Shown in pieces: positions 52,536 to 62,068 of a stretch of DNA of 64,000 nt (position 1 is the stretch's first letter; every line of letters begins with the position of its first letter). The stretch covers positions 1 through 64,000 of the forward strand of contig DASVRA010000019.1 in assembly GCA_036388855.1 (NCBI GenBank), in the 5' to 3' direction. The notes beneath the pieces are model-generated. The model worked only from the letters and a program-made list of their open reading frames with translations, was not told the DNA's origin and ran no database searches. Source of the stretch: DASVRA01 sp036388855 (lineage in GTDB: Bacteria > Pseudomonadota > Alphaproteobacteria > Caulobacterales > Caulobacteraceae). A program made the position numbers and the translations under genes.

Positions 52536-53911
52536 AGCCGATCTGGCTGTTGCAGCCCTCGCTGGTCCGCCGCCTTGTGCTGCTGGCGGCGGGCTGGAGC
52601 CTGCTGGTCCTGATCGCGACGGGGCTGGCGCTCACGGCCTTCTTCAACCAGGCGGCAATAAGCCGGTTCGACCAGGGCCTGCGGGACCTGGCGGACGGTT
52701 TGTATGCTGGCACGGCGGTGAGCGACACCGGCGAGGTGATCGCGCCAGCGCTGACCGACGCGCGGGCGGTGCGGGCCTATTCCGGCAAGTATTGGCAACT
52801 GGCTGAGCCGGGGCCGGGGCCGGGGGGCAAGCTGCGCTGGCTGGTGCGGTCGCGCTCCCTCTGGGACTCGGCGCTGGCCGGACCGCCGGACTTAGGTGAA
52901 ATGCGGATGGGCCAGCCGTTGTTCTATGACACGGTGGGGCCGCTGAAGGAGCCGCTCCGGGCCGTGGCGCTGAGCACCCGGCTGCCAGGGCGGCCGACAC
53001 CGGTGGTGTTCATGGCGGCGGAGGACCGGCGGCCGGTGGACCGGGACTTGCGGAGTTTTGCGCTTAGGACCGCCGCGGCGCTGGTGATCCTGGGGTTCGG
53101 CATCATCACGGCGGTGATCCTCCAAGTCCGATTCGGGCTGCAGCCGCTGTTCCGGCTGCGGCGCGAGGTGATCGGGGTGCGCAAGGGGCGCAAGGACCGG
53201 CTGGAAGGCAGCTATCCGGCCGAACTGGCGCCGCTGGCGGGAGAGCTGAACGCGCTGCTCGCGCATAACGAAGAGGTGGTGGAGCGGCAGCGCACGCACG
53301 TCGGCAACCTGGCGCATGCGCTGAAGACGCCGCTGTCGGTGATGCTGGAGGAGGCGCGGCGGTCGAAAAGCCCACTTTCGGAAGTGGTGATCCGGCAGGC
53401 GGAGACCATGCACACCCAAGTGGACCACCACTTGCGCCGGGCGCGGTCGGCGGCGCGGTCGGAGGGCTCGCGCGAGCGGACGCCGGTGGCGGAGGTGCTG
53501 GATGAGCTGGCGCGGACGCTGGAGCGGATTTTCCGCTCGCAGGGCGTGGAGATCGACTGGAACGCGCCGGACGACCTCGCTTTCCAAGGCGAGCGGCAGG
53601 ACTTCCTCGAAATCGCGGGCAACGTGCTGGAAAACGCCTGCAAGTACAGCGGCGGGCGAGTGCGGGCGCGAGCGGAGGGGACCGCCGCCGAGCGGATGCG
53701 GCTGGTGGTCGAGGACAACGGGCCGGGCTTGCCGCCGGAGCGGCGAGACCTGGTGCTCAAGCGTGGTTCGCGGCTGGATGAGACCGCGCCGGGTTCGGGC
53801 CTGGGTTTGTCGATCGTCGACGACCTGGCGCGGGCCTATGGCGGCTCGGTGGCGTTGGGAGACGCGGCGCTGGGCGGGCTGAAGGTGACGGTAGAGTTGC
53901 CGCGCGCCTGA
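52532..53911 (+). CDS. sensor histidine kinase (PhoQ/FeuQ-like)
   Basis: A 459-residue inner-membrane kinase. Two transmembrane segments (about 11-33, RRLVLLAAGWSLLVLIATGLALTAFF, and about 178-199, AAALVILGFGIITAVILQVRF) enclose a periplasmic domain of about 140 residues. HAMP-like, then H-box VGNLAHALKTPLSVMLEEAR (LAHALKTPL form, typical of the PhoQ branch), N-box IAGNVLENACKYSG, DNGPGLP and GSGLGLSIVDDLAR follow. GTG at 52532 overlaps the response regulator stop by four bases. It is the cognate kinase. Confidence 0.88.
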   Translation: MKPIWLLQPSLVRRLVLLAAGWSLLVLIATGLALTAFFNQAAISRFDQGLRDLADGLYAGTAVSDTGEVIAPALTDARAVRAYSGKYWQLAEPGPGPGGKLRWLVRSRSLWDSALAGPPDLGEMRMGQPLFYDTVGPLKEPLRAVALSTRLPGRPTPVVFMAAEDRRPVDRDLRSFALRTAAALVILGFGIITAVILQVRFGLQPLFRLRREVIGVRKGRKDRLEGSYPAELAPLAGELNALLAHNEEVVERQRTHVGNLAHALKTPLSVMLEEARRSKSPLSEVVIRQAETMHTQVDHHLRRARSAARSEGSRERTPVAEVLDELARTLERIFRSQGVEIDWNAPDDLAFQGERQDFLEIAGNVLENACKYSGGRVRARAEGTAAERMRLVVEDNGPGLPPERRDLVLKRGSRLDETAPGSGLGLSIVDDLARAYGGSVALGDAALGGLKVTVELPRA

Positions 53912-53941
53912 GCTTTGGCGAAGCCTTAACCGGCGTTGACC

Positions 53942-55321
53942 ATGCTTCTGTCGCGCCTTTCGGGCGCGGTGGAGGCGGCGGTGGCCGGCCTGTCGGAAAA
54001 GCGCGCGAGCCTAGTGCGGGCCCTGGTGCAGGGCGCGCCGGACCATGCGCTGCTCAGCCTCAACTCCGCATTGAGCGGCTGCGCCCACGACGGCACGGCC
54101 ATGGGGCAGGTGCAGGCGCTGGTGGCGGGCGAGGCTGCCGACCGCCGGGTGCGCGATGAGGTTTTCGCGCCGGTAGCGCCGCTGTTTGGACCTGCGGCGG
54201 CGGCTTCCGGGCTGCAAGGTTTTCCCGCTTCCGTCCTGCGCCGGATTTGGGCCGGGTTGAAGCGTCTGGCGCCGGAGCAAGTTCGGCTTGCGGCTTCGGC
54301 TGGCCAGGCGGACGAAGAACAGGCGGCGGCTTTGCGCGCCGCTTGCGACGAGCTTTGCGCGCGAGCGGCGGCGGAACTTCGAGCGGCCGAGGAGCCTGAA
54401 TTCGCGACCTGCTCCGAGACGCTGGGGGCGGACGGGGTGGAGCGGTTATGCACTTACCTCGACCTGTGCCGCATCGCCCGAAGCGCGCTCGAGCGGCTGC
54501 CGGAGTGGCTGGGACGGCATACCGACGAGCGGACGGCAGCGGCGCGCTTGGCTTACCGCGACGCGGGGAGCGTGTTGGAGGACGGCGGGCCGCGGCTGGT
54601 CGAGATGCTGGCGGCACACCTGGAGGAGCCTTGGCAGGCGCTGAGGCTGGTGTCGGTGGTGATGAACCGGCCGCCGGACGCCTTCGCCGCGGGATCGGAG
54701 TTGAGGCTGTTCGGTGAGCGGCTACTGGACGAGACCGACCGGCGGCTGGCGGCGGTGATCGGCTTTCAGCCCGCGAAGGGCGCCGAGGCGGGCGCCGCCG
54801 CGGCGCGGGAGGTGCAGGCGGCGGCGGTCTGCCTAGCGGAGATGGAGGCGGCGTTCGAGCTATCGCCCAGCGGCCCCTGGGGCTCGCGGGTGGGGCAGCA
54901 GAAGCGGACGCTGGCCGGGCTAGTGGAGCCCAGGATCAAGCTCACGGAGGAGGCGGTGGCCAGGGCGTTGCCGCTGCAGACTGGCAGACTGGGGCGCGAC
55001 GTGCGCGGGCACCCCAGGCTCGACCAGGCGGCCGAGCCGGCCGCGCTCGCCAAGGCGCAGGCCCTGGCGGCCTTTACCGCCGGGGTCAGGACAGCCGCGG
55101 CCGCGGGCGGGTTCACGGCGCTGCGGGCCGCGGTGACGGAGCGGCTGGAGGCACGGCTGCATCAGTATGTGGAGGATCTGCTCGAGGTGCTGCACGGCGC
55201 CGCCGCGGAGGCCGACAAGGCGTCGGCGAGGGCGTTGCTGGATGTGGCGGCCGACCTTCTGGAGATACTGATTGACGGCAAGGCGGCCAAGGTGGCGCGG
55301 CGGCGGGCGGCGGCGGCCTGA
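53942..55321 (+). CDS. conserved hypothetical protein, all-helical
   Basis: A 459-residue protein with no signal peptide or membrane segment. It is Ala/Glu/Leu/Arg-rich and predicted almost wholly helical (MLLSRLSGAVEAAVAGLSEKRASLVRALVQGAPDHALLSLNSALSG; RLAYRDAGSVLEDGGPRLVEMLAAHLEEPWQALRLVSVVMNRPPDAFAAGSELRLFGERLLDETDRRL). I do not recognise a named domain, though the sequence reads like a conserved alphaproteobacterial cytoplasmic protein. It sits between the two-component operon and ccmI. ATG at 53942 is chosen; TTG at 53936 is two codons earlier. Confidence 0.6.
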   Translation: MLLSRLSGAVEAAVAGLSEKRASLVRALVQGAPDHALLSLNSALSGCAHDGTAMGQVQALVAGEAADRRVRDEVFAPVAPLFGPAAAASGLQGFPASVLRRIWAGLKRLAPEQVRLAASAGQADEEQAAALRAACDELCARAAAELRAAEEPEFATCSETLGADGVERLCTYLDLCRIARSALERLPEWLGRHTDERTAAARLAYRDAGSVLEDGGPRLVEMLAAHLEEPWQALRLVSVVMNRPPDAFAAGSELRLFGERLLDETDRRLAAVIGFQPAKGAEAGAAAAREVQAAAVCLAEMEAAFELSPSGPWGSRVGQQKRTLAGLVEPRIKLTEEAVARALPLQTGRLGRDVRGHPRLDQAAEPAALAKAQALAAFTAGVRTAAAAGGFTALRAAVTERLEARLHQYVEDLLEVLHGAAAEADKASARALLDVAADLLEILIDGKAAKVARRRAAAA

Positions 55322-55363
55322 GTCCCGCTCGCCCCCGGCGCGCGCGTGGGCTAACCAGGGGCC

Positions 55364-56449
55364 ATGTTGTGGTTCTGGGTCGCGGCGGCCCTGCTCGGAA
55401 GCGCCCTATCGGCGCTCGTGCTGTTACGGGCGGCGCGGGCTACGCAGCCCCCCGGCGAGGGCGATCCCGAGGGAGCGGTCTACCGCCGTCAACTGGCGGA
55501 GATCGACGAGTTGGCGAAGCGGGGTCTGCTGGATCCGGCGGAGGTGAGCCCCGCGCGGGCAGAGGCCGGGCGGCGGCTTCTGGCTTCAGCCAGGCGGCCG
55601 GAGGCGCCGGCCGCGAACGCGCGGCGCGCGGGGTGGGTAATCGCTTTCGCCGTCGCGGCGCCGGTGGCGGCGCTGGCGCTGTATGTCTCGCTGGGCGCGC
55701 CAGGCCTTGCCGATCAGCCCTACGACGCGCGGGTTTCGGCGTGGCGGCGAGCCGATCCCGCGACGTTGGGGCCCTCGCAGATGGCGGCAGTGCTGGAGGC
55801 GGTCACACGCGAACGGCCGCGGGACGTGCGGGCGCTGCTGTACCTCGCCCGCGCCCAGGCGCTCTCCGGAGAAGAGACGGCAGCACTGAGGACCCTGCGG
55901 CGCGCCGCGGAGCTGGAGCCGCGCCGCGCGGAGATCTGGTCGCTGGCGGGCGAACTCCAGGCCGGTGGGGCCGAGGGGCCACTGCCGGCGCCGGCGCGGG
56001 CGGCCTTCGAGCGGGCGCTGGGCCTCGACCCGCGCGATGTGGCCGCCCGCTACTTCCTGGGCCGCGACCTGCTGGTCCGGGGCGAGCGGGCGCAGGGCCT
56101 GCGGCTATGGCAGGGCCTTTTGAGCGATCTCCAGGCAGGTGATCCTCGGCGAGAGGCGCTGAGCCGCGAGATGGGGCGGACCGAGGGTGATGCGGGCGGC
56201 GCCGGGCGGCTGAAAACGGATCCGGCGGAGATGCGGATGATCGAGGGCATGGTCGCGGGACTGGCGGAACGGCTGGAGGCGCAACCGAATGATCCGCAGG
56301 GCTGGGGCAGGCTGATCCGGGCCTACGGCGTTCTGGACCGACCCAAGGCGCGCGAGCAAGCGACGCTCACCGCTCGGAGACTGTTCCGAGGTCAACCGGA
56401 AGTCCTGCGTCAGATCGACGCAGCGGCTACTGATTCTTCAGGCTGGTGA
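55364..56449 (+). CDS. ccmI: cytochrome c biogenesis protein CcmI (CycH)
   Basis: A 361-residue protein: N-terminal transmembrane helix (LWFWVAAALLGSALSALVLL), cytoplasmic leucine-rich loop (VYRRQLAEIDELAKRGLLDPAEVSPARAEAGRRLL) typical of CcmI, second helix (VIAFAVAAPVAALALYVSLG), then a periplasmic TPR domain (RALLYLARAQALSGEETAALRTLRRAAELEPRRAEIW). It is the apocytochrome chaperone and part of the System I haem lyase with CcmF/H. The other ccm genes are not beside it. Confidence 0.9.
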   Translation: MLWFWVAAALLGSALSALVLLRAARATQPPGEGDPEGAVYRRQLAEIDELAKRGLLDPAEVSPARAEAGRRLLASARRPEAPAANARRAGWVIAFAVAAPVAALALYVSLGAPGLADQPYDARVSAWRRADPATLGPSQMAAVLEAVTRERPRDVRALLYLARAQALSGEETAALRTLRRAAELEPRRAEIWSLAGELQAGGAEGPLPAPARAAFERALGLDPRDVAARYFLGRDLLVRGERAQGLRLWQGLLSDLQAGDPRREALSREMGRTEGDAGGAGRLKTDPAEMRMIEGMVAGLAERLEAQPNDPQGWGRLIRAYGVLDRPKAREQATLTARRLFRGQPEVLRQIDAAATDSSGW

Positions 56450-56542
56450 GGGCCTTACCTGAACTGCGACAGATTGTGACTTGCCCCCCCAGGGCCGGAT
56501 CGTCATGGTCCCGCACCGCTTTTTCCCCCGGAGATCATCTGC

Positions 56543-58018
56543 ATGAGCGAATATCCTGGCCTGGTCAGCCCACTGTTCGACAGCGCTTCCGTTGGCGCCG
56601 GCAGCTTGGCCGCCGGCGCGCCATCCTTCGACGCCTACGAGGGCGGCGCCTACATCACGCGCGACAATTGGACCTGGAACGCGAGCGTCGATGGACAGTC
56701 GACGCCGACGCTGACCTATGCGTTCCGAGCGACCGCCCCGGGTTACGAGGACAGCCCCTTTATCAAGTTCAACCAGGAGCAGATCGACCTCACCAAGCTG
56801 GCGCTGCAGTCGTGGGCGGACGTCTCGAACCTTACCTTCCAGCAGGTGAATCCAGGCGGCTACTCCGACAATGCCACCATGCTGTTCGGCGCCTACTTCC
56901 AGACCCAGTCCGCCGCCGCCGCTTACGCCATCCCGCCGCAAGGGCCTAGCGACAGAGCCGCCAGCCGCAGCGCCGGTGATGTGATGGTGAACGACTCCCT
57001 ATCCTACGAAATGCATCCTGAGATGTGGGAGTACGGGATGCAAACCCTTACCCACGAGATTGGGCATGCACTCGGGCTCAACCACCCGGGCGACTATAAC
57101 GCCTCCGATGGCGGCGGCCCGATCACCTATGAGACCGACGCCGAATTCCGGGAAGATAGCCGGATGTACACGGTGATGAGCTACTTCGAGCCGGAGAACA
57201 CCGGGGGCGATTTCAACGGCCATTCCGCCCCGGCCCCGCTGATGTACGACATCACGGCCATCCAGCGGCTTTACGGGGCCAACCTGTCGTTCCAGACCGG
57301 CAACACGGTCTACGGGTTCAACTCCAACACCAACCGGATCTGGACCACGGCGGAGTCCGCCGACCAGCCGCTGATCTTCTGCGCCTGGGACGCTGGCGGC
57401 CAAGACACCTTCGACTTCTCGGGCTACGGCAGCAACTCGGTGATCAACCTGGCCAACGAGAGCTTCTCCAGCGTCGGCGGGATGAAGTACAACGTCTCGA
57501 TTTCCGCGGAAGTGGAAGTGGACGGCAAGGTGGTCAACGTGATCGAGAACGCCATCGGCGGCTCGGGCAACGACAAGATCACCGGCAACGGCTGGAACAA
57601 CAGCCTCACGGGCGGCAGCGGCAACGACGAGCTCAGCGGCGGGGACGGCAGGGACAGGCTGACCGGAGGCGACGGCAAGGACTCGCTCAAAGGCGGGGCC
57701 GCGGCAGACGTGTTCGACTTCAACCGGCTCAGCAATTCGGTCGTCGGCAACGCCGATTACATCTCCGACCTGCGCAGCACGGATCGGGTCGACCTGAGCG
57801 ACATCGACGCCAAGTCGGGCGGAGGCAGCAACGCGGGCGACCAGGCGTTCCACCTCGGCGGCAGCGCCTTCAACCATGAGAAGGGCGAACTGATCATCCG
57901 CTACGACTCCGCAGCGGGCCGCAGCTACATCGAAGGTGACGTGAACGGCGACGGGGTGGCGGACTTCTCGATCGCCGCCAAAGGCGACATGAGGGACTTC
58001 GACCACTTCGTTCTGTAA
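56543..58018 (+). CDS. serralysin-like RTX zinc metalloprotease
   Basis: A 491-residue secreted protease. The metzincin zinc site HEIGHALGLNHPGDY begins at residue 171, and the Met-turn YTVMSYF follows about 40 residues later. The C-terminal part has calcium-binding RTX repeats (GGSGNDKITGNGWNNSLTGGSGNDELSGGDGRDRLTGGDGKDSLKGG) and the M10 serralysin C-terminal domain ending DFDHFVL. There is no N-terminal signal peptide, as expected for type I secretion; no ABC/MFP/TolC genes are in this window. An intrinsic terminator follows. Confidence 0.9.
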   Translation: MSEYPGLVSPLFDSASVGAGSLAAGAPSFDAYEGGAYITRDNWTWNASVDGQSTPTLTYAFRATAPGYEDSPFIKFNQEQIDLTKLALQSWADVSNLTFQQVNPGGYSDNATMLFGAYFQTQSAAAAYAIPPQGPSDRAASRSAGDVMVNDSLSYEMHPEMWEYGMQTLTHEIGHALGLNHPGDYNASDGGGPITYETDAEFREDSRMYTVMSYFEPENTGGDFNGHSAPAPLMYDITAIQRLYGANLSFQTGNTVYGFNSNTNRIWTTAESADQPLIFCAWDAGGQDTFDFSGYGSNSVINLANESFSSVGGMKYNVSISAEVEVDGKVVNVIENAIGGSGNDKITGNGWNNSLTGGSGNDELSGGDGRDRLTGGDGKDSLKGGAAADVFDFNRLSNSVVGNADYISDLRSTDRVDLSDIDAKSGGGSNAGDQAFHLGGSAFNHEKGELIIRYDSAAGRSYIEGDVNGDGVADFSIAAKGDMRDFDHFVL

Positions 58019-58039
58019 ATTCGCCGACTTTTGAATGTG

Positions 58040-58071
58040 ATCCCCCGCCCAAAAGGGCGGGGGATTTTTTT
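58040..58071 (+). terminator. intrinsic terminator after the RTX protease
   Basis: ATCCCCCGCCC-AAAA-GGGCGGGGGAT, an 11-pair stem, followed by a run of T to 58071, 21 bases after the stop codon. Confidence 0.9.
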
Positions 58072-58133
58072 GTGCCTGGAGCACACGCGCGTGCATGGGT
58101 GACGCAGACGCCCCCGGCGTATACTTGGCCCGG

Positions 58134-58994
58134 ATGCCGGAACTTCCCGAAGTTGAGACGGTGCGCCGCGGCTTGGCCCTTGTGCTGGAGGGACACAGGC
58201 TCCTGCGGGTGCAGGCGAGGCGGCCTGACCTGCGGTTCCCGCTGACGGAGGGCTTCGGTCAGCGGCTGACTGGGGCCGGGGTGGAGCGGCTGGACCGCCG
58301 GGCCAAATACCTGCGCGGGTGGATGTCGACCGGCGATGTGCTGGTGATGCACCTGGGCATGACCGGGCGTTTCGAGATCGACAGTGGAGGCCGGGCCAGG
58401 CCGGGCGCCTTCCGCGAACCGGCGTCCACCGTGGACAAGCACGCCCACGTGGTGTTCGAGACCGACGCCGGGACGCGGATCACCTTCTTCGACGCGCGTC
58501 GCTTCGGCTACATGGCGGTGATGTCGGCTGAGGAGATGGCGCGACATCCATGGTTCCGCAGCCTCGGCCCCGAGCCGCTTGGCCCAGAGTTCGACGGCGC
58601 CTGCCTCGCCCGCGCCTTCGCCGGCAAGACACAGAGCGTGAAGGCCGCGCTGCTCGACCAGCGCGTGGTGGCGGGGCTCGGCAACATCTACGTCTGCGAG
58701 GCCCTGCACCGCACCGGCATATCGCCCGTGCGGGAGGCCGGCCGCATCTCGCGCGCGCGGCTCGACCGGCTGACCGTCGAGATCAAGGCGGTGCTCGCGG
58801 AGGCGATCGAGGCAGGCGGCTCCACCTTGCGCGACTACGCCGCCGTGGACGGGGCTCTCGGTTATTTCCAGCACCGTTTCCAGGCCTATGGCCGCGAAGG
58901 CCAGCCCTGCACCAGGACCCGTTGCCAGGGAGTGCTGCGCCGCACGGTCCAGTCCGGCCGCTCCACCTTTCACTGCCCGGTTTGCCAGAGATGA
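58134..58994 (+). CDS. mutM: formamidopyrimidine-DNA glycosylase Fpg
   Basis: A 286-residue DNA repair enzyme removing 8-oxoguanine and FaPy. The mature N-terminus MPELPEVETVRRGL has catalytic Pro2 and Glu3; DRRAKYL supplies the conserved Lys, GNIYVCEALHRTGISP is the H2TH region, and the C-terminal zinc finger has two CxxC-type pairs (PCTRTRC, HCPVC). ATG at 58134 is required by the catalytic N-terminus; upstream in-frame starts are excluded. The next gene's ATG overlaps its stop. Confidence 0.97.
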   Translation: MPELPEVETVRRGLALVLEGHRLLRVQARRPDLRFPLTEGFGQRLTGAGVERLDRRAKYLRGWMSTGDVLVMHLGMTGRFEIDSGGRARPGAFREPASTVDKHAHVVFETDAGTRITFFDARRFGYMAVMSAEEMARHPWFRSLGPEPLGPEFDGACLARAFAGKTQSVKAALLDQRVVAGLGNIYVCEALHRTGISPVREAGRISRARLDRLTVEIKAVLAEAIEAGGSTLRDYAAVDGALGYFQHRFQAYGREGQPCTRTRCQGVLRRTVQSGRSTFHCPVCQR

Positions 58995-59869
58995 TATCCC
59001 CATCAACGGGGAAGGGAGTCCTGCTCGCGCTCGCCGTCCTGCTCCTTCCCGCCCCCGCCTGGACGAAGCCGCCGGTTTGGACTCTGCGCGACAGGAATTC
59101 GGAGATCACCATCTTCGGATCGGTCCACGTGTTGCCCGAGGGACTGGACTGGCGGCCGGCGGCGCTGGACCAGGCGCTAGGCAGAGCCGACGACATCTGG
59201 TTCGAAACCGACCTCGACGCCACGGGCCTCCTGGCGGCCCAGCGTGAGGCGGCGGCGCGAGGATGGCTCCCGCGCGGCGCCAGCTTGGCGGCCATGCTGA
59301 CCCCCGAAGGCCGCGGCCGGCTGGCCCGCGCCGCCGCAGCGTTGAACCTCTCGGTCACCGAGCTCGACAAGATGCGGCCTTGGTATGCCGAGCTGACCCT
59401 GGCCACCGCGCTGTATCTGGCCGGAGGCGCCACCGGACTCAATGGCGTGGAGCGGCAACTGGCGATTGCCGCCCCCCTCGGCGCGGCCCGCCGGTCCTTC
59501 GAAACTCCGGCGGAGCAGGTGGCGGTGTTCGCCGCCTCGCCGCTCACTGACCAGCTCGCTTCGCTGGAGTACACGCTTGGGCAGATCGACCGCTCGCCCG
59601 GGGATTACGGCAAGGTGGTCCGCGCGTGGATGCGCGGAGACCTGGAGGCGCTGGACGCGGAGGCGGTGCGGCCCTTGCGCCGGAACACGCCGCGGCTCTA
59701 TGCGGCGCTGGTGGCGCGCCGCAACGCCCGCTGGGCGGACCGGGTGGTCCGGCGACTTAAGGGTTCCGGACGCACGGTGATGGTGGTGGGCGTGGGACAC
59801 CTGGTCGGGCGGGACGGCCTGCCGGCCATGCTGCGGGCGCGGGGCGTGCAGGTGGACGGCCCAGACTGA
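58991..59869 (+). CDS. TraB/GumN family protein
   Basis: A 292-residue exported protein with signal peptide (STGKGVLLALAVLLLPAPAWT) and the TraB/GumN fold: ITIFGSVHVLPEGLDWRPAAL, DDIWFETDLD, GLNGVERQLAIAA and the C-terminal VMVVGVGHLVGRDGLPAMLRARG, which contain the paired GxxH and ExxxR-type conserved residues. The family is related to metalloproteases such as Tiki, but function in bacteria is unclear. ATG at 58991 overlaps the mutM stop by four bases. Confidence 0.85.
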   Translation: MISPSTGKGVLLALAVLLLPAPAWTKPPVWTLRDRNSEITIFGSVHVLPEGLDWRPAALDQALGRADDIWFETDLDATGLLAAQREAAARGWLPRGASLAAMLTPEGRGRLARAAAALNLSVTELDKMRPWYAELTLATALYLAGGATGLNGVERQLAIAAPLGAARRSFETPAEQVAVFAASPLTDQLASLEYTLGQIDRSPGDYGKVVRAWMRGDLEALDAEAVRPLRRNTPRLYAALVARRNARWADRVVRRLKGSGRTVMVVGVGHLVGRDGLPAMLRARGVQVDGPD

Positions 59870-59887
59870 GGCAGGGGAGATTCGCCG

Positions 59888-60664
59888 GTGTCGTTTGAAA
59901 CTTTACAGGTGGAGCATCAGGACGGTGTCTGCCTAATCCGCCTCAACCGTCCGGAGGCGCTGAATGCGCTGAACAGCACACTGCTGGGCGAACTCGCCCA
60001 GGCGGTAAGTGAGGCCGAGGCGGACCCGGCGGTCGGCTGCTTGGTCGTCACCGGCACGGAAAAGGCTTTCGCGGCCGGGGCCGACATCAAGGAGATGTCC
60101 ACCCAGTCCTATGCCGACATGTTCAAGGCCGATTTCTTCGCCGGGCCTGCCGAGGCGGTGGCCAACTGCCGCAAGCCGGTGATCGCGGCGGTCTCAGGGT
60201 ATGCGTTAGGGGGCGGCTGTGAGTTGGCGATGATGTGTGACTTCATCATCGCCTCCGAGACGGCGAAGTTCGGCCAGCCGGAGATCAACCTCGGTGTCGC
60301 CCCCGGCATCGGGGGCACCCAGCGCCTGACCCGTTCGGTCGGGAAGGCCAAGGCCATGGACTTGATCCTCACCGGGCGAATGATGGACGCCCAGGAGGCC
60401 GAGCGCTGCGGCCTCGCCGCACGAGTCGTGCCGACGGAAAGCTTCATGAATGAAGTGATGGCTGTGGCGAAGAAAATCGCTTCTCAGTCCCTGCTGGCCT
60501 TGATGATGAACAAGGAGTTGGTCAACGCCGCCTTCGAGACGCCGTTGCACGCGGGCGTCAAGCTCGAACGCCGCCTGTTCCACTCCCTGTTCGCCTTCGA
60601 GGACCAAAAGGAGGGCATGGCCGCCTTTGTCGAGAAGCGGAAGCCAGTGTTCAAAGGCCGCTAG
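59888..60664 (+). CDS. enoyl-CoA hydratase
   Basis: A 258-residue crotonase-fold enzyme: CLIRLNRPEALNALNSTLLGEL, AFAAGADIKEMS (oxyanion hole), SGYALGGGCELAMMCDFIIAS, and catalytic Glu residues in GQPEINLGVAPGIGGTQRL. It hydrates 2-enoyl-CoA in fatty acid or amino acid breakdown. GTG at 59888 has GGGGAGA upstream. Confidence 0.93.
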   Translation: MSFETLQVEHQDGVCLIRLNRPEALNALNSTLLGELAQAVSEAEADPAVGCLVVTGTEKAFAAGADIKEMSTQSYADMFKADFFAGPAEAVANCRKPVIAAVSGYALGGGCELAMMCDFIIASETAKFGQPEINLGVAPGIGGTQRLTRSVGKAKAMDLILTGRMMDAQEAERCGLAARVVPTESFMNEVMAVAKKIASQSLLALMMNKELVNAAFETPLHAGVKLERRLFHSLFAFEDQKEGMAAFVEKRKPVFKGR

Positions 60665-60743
60665 GAAGGCCTCACGAGGCCGCTCAACATAGTGCGGTTA
60701 GAGACGAAGCTTCGACAAGTTCTCTTCCGGAGCCGCAAGGAAA

Positions 60744-61943
60744 TCAGAACGCGCTCTGTCCCGTGATCGCACGGCCCAGGATCAGCGCATGGACATCGTG
60801 GGTGCCTTCGTAAGTGTTCACCGTCTCCAGGTTCATGGCATGGCGCATCACATGGTGCTCGCCGGTGATGCCGGCGCCGCCGTGCATATCACGCGAGATC
60901 CGGGCGATCTCCAGCGCCTTGCCGCAGTTGTTGCGCTTCATCATCGAAATGGCCTCGGGGATCCAGGCGCCCTGGTCTAGCAGGCGTCCGAGCGCCAGTG
61001 CGCCCTCGAGGCCCAAGGCGATCTCGGTCGACATATCGGCAAGCTTCTTCTGCACCAGTTGGCGCGAGGACAGTGGCCGGCCGAACAGGGTGCGCTCGGA
61101 GACGTAGTCGCGCGCGGCGTGGAAGCAGAACTCCGCCGCGCCCATCGCGCCCCAGCTGATGCCGTAGCGCGCCTTGTTTAGGCAGGAGAAGGGACCGCGC
61201 AGGCCCCTCACGCCGGGCAAAACATTTGCTTCAGGCACGAAGCAATCCTGCAGGCCGATATCGCCGGTGACTGAAGCGCGGAGCGACAGCTTGTCGCCGA
61301 TCTTAGTCGCGGTGAAGCCTTTGAACTCATGCTCGACGATGAAGCCGCGGATGTCGCCATCGAGCTTGGCCCAGACCACCGCCAGGTCGCTGATCGGAGA
61401 GTTGGTGATCCAGAACTTCGAGCCGTTCAGCCGGTAGCCGCCGTCCACGCGTTCGGCCTTGGTCTTCATCGAGGCCGGGTCGGAGCCGCCATCGGCTTCG
61501 GTCAGGCCGAAGCAGCCGATCAGCTCGCCGCGCGCCATCTTGGGCAGGAACTTGCGCTTCTGCTCCTCCGAACCAAAGGCGTAGATCGGGTACATGGCCA
61601 GCGAGGACTGCACGCTCATGGCCGAGCGGTAGCCGCTGTCGACCGCCTCGACCTCGCGCGCGATCAGGCCATAGGCGACGTGGCTGGCGCCGGCGCCGCC
61701 GTATTCCTCCGGCAAGGTGGCGCCGAGGAAGCCGAGCTCGCCCATCTCGGTCATGATTTCGCGCTCGAAGCGCTGCTCCTCGAAGGCCGTGACGATCCGG
61801 GGCAGCAGGGCTTCCCGCGCATACTGACGCGCGGCGTCGGCGATCATCCGCTCCTCGTCGGTCAGTCGGCTGGAGAGGTCGAGCGGATCGTCCCAGCGGA
61901 AGGTCTTGGCGGGCGGGGCGGAAAGGCCGGCGTCGAGCGGCAT
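60744..61943 (-). CDS. acyl-CoA dehydrogenase, glutaryl-CoA dehydrogenase type
   Basis: A 399-residue flavoenzyme. ACFGLTEADGGSDPASMKT-like substrate/FAD segments, RLNGSKFWITNSPISDLAVVWAK and the C-terminal MRHAMNLETVNTYEGTHDVHALILGRAITGQSAF (catalytic Glu in TYEGTHD) are characteristic of glutaryl-CoA dehydrogenase. It converts glutaryl-CoA to crotonyl-CoA in lysine/tryptophan breakdown. The neighbouring CaiB-type CoA transferase, similar to succinyl-CoA:glutarate CoA-transferases, supports this. ATG at 61943 is preferred to TTG 61955. Confidence 0.85.
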   Translation of the reverse strand: MPLDAGLSAPPAKTFRWDDPLDLSSRLTDEERMIADAARQYAREALLPRIVTAFEEQRFEREIMTEMGELGFLGATLPEEYGGAGASHVAYGLIAREVEAVDSGYRSAMSVQSSLAMYPIYAFGSEEQKRKFLPKMARGELIGCFGLTEADGGSDPASMKTKAERVDGGYRLNGSKFWITNSPISDLAVVWAKLDGDIRGFIVEHEFKGFTATKIGDKLSLRASVTGDIGLQDCFVPEANVLPGVRGLRGPFSCLNKARYGISWGAMGAAEFCFHAARDYVSERTLFGRPLSSRQLVQKKLADMSTEIALGLEGALALGRLLDQGAWIPEAISMMKRNNCGKALEIARISRDMHGGAGITGEHHVMRHAMNLETVNTYEGTHDVHALILGRAITGQSAF

Positions 61944-62068
61944 GCGATGGTCCAATGGCTACAGCCGCCGCGCTGGGCATATCGTGCGGCTTCGGCTAAC
62001 AAGGAGTGCGGATCGCAGGCATCTAGGTCAAAATGGCCCGGAGCGCCAGATTCGCCGGACCTCGCGCC

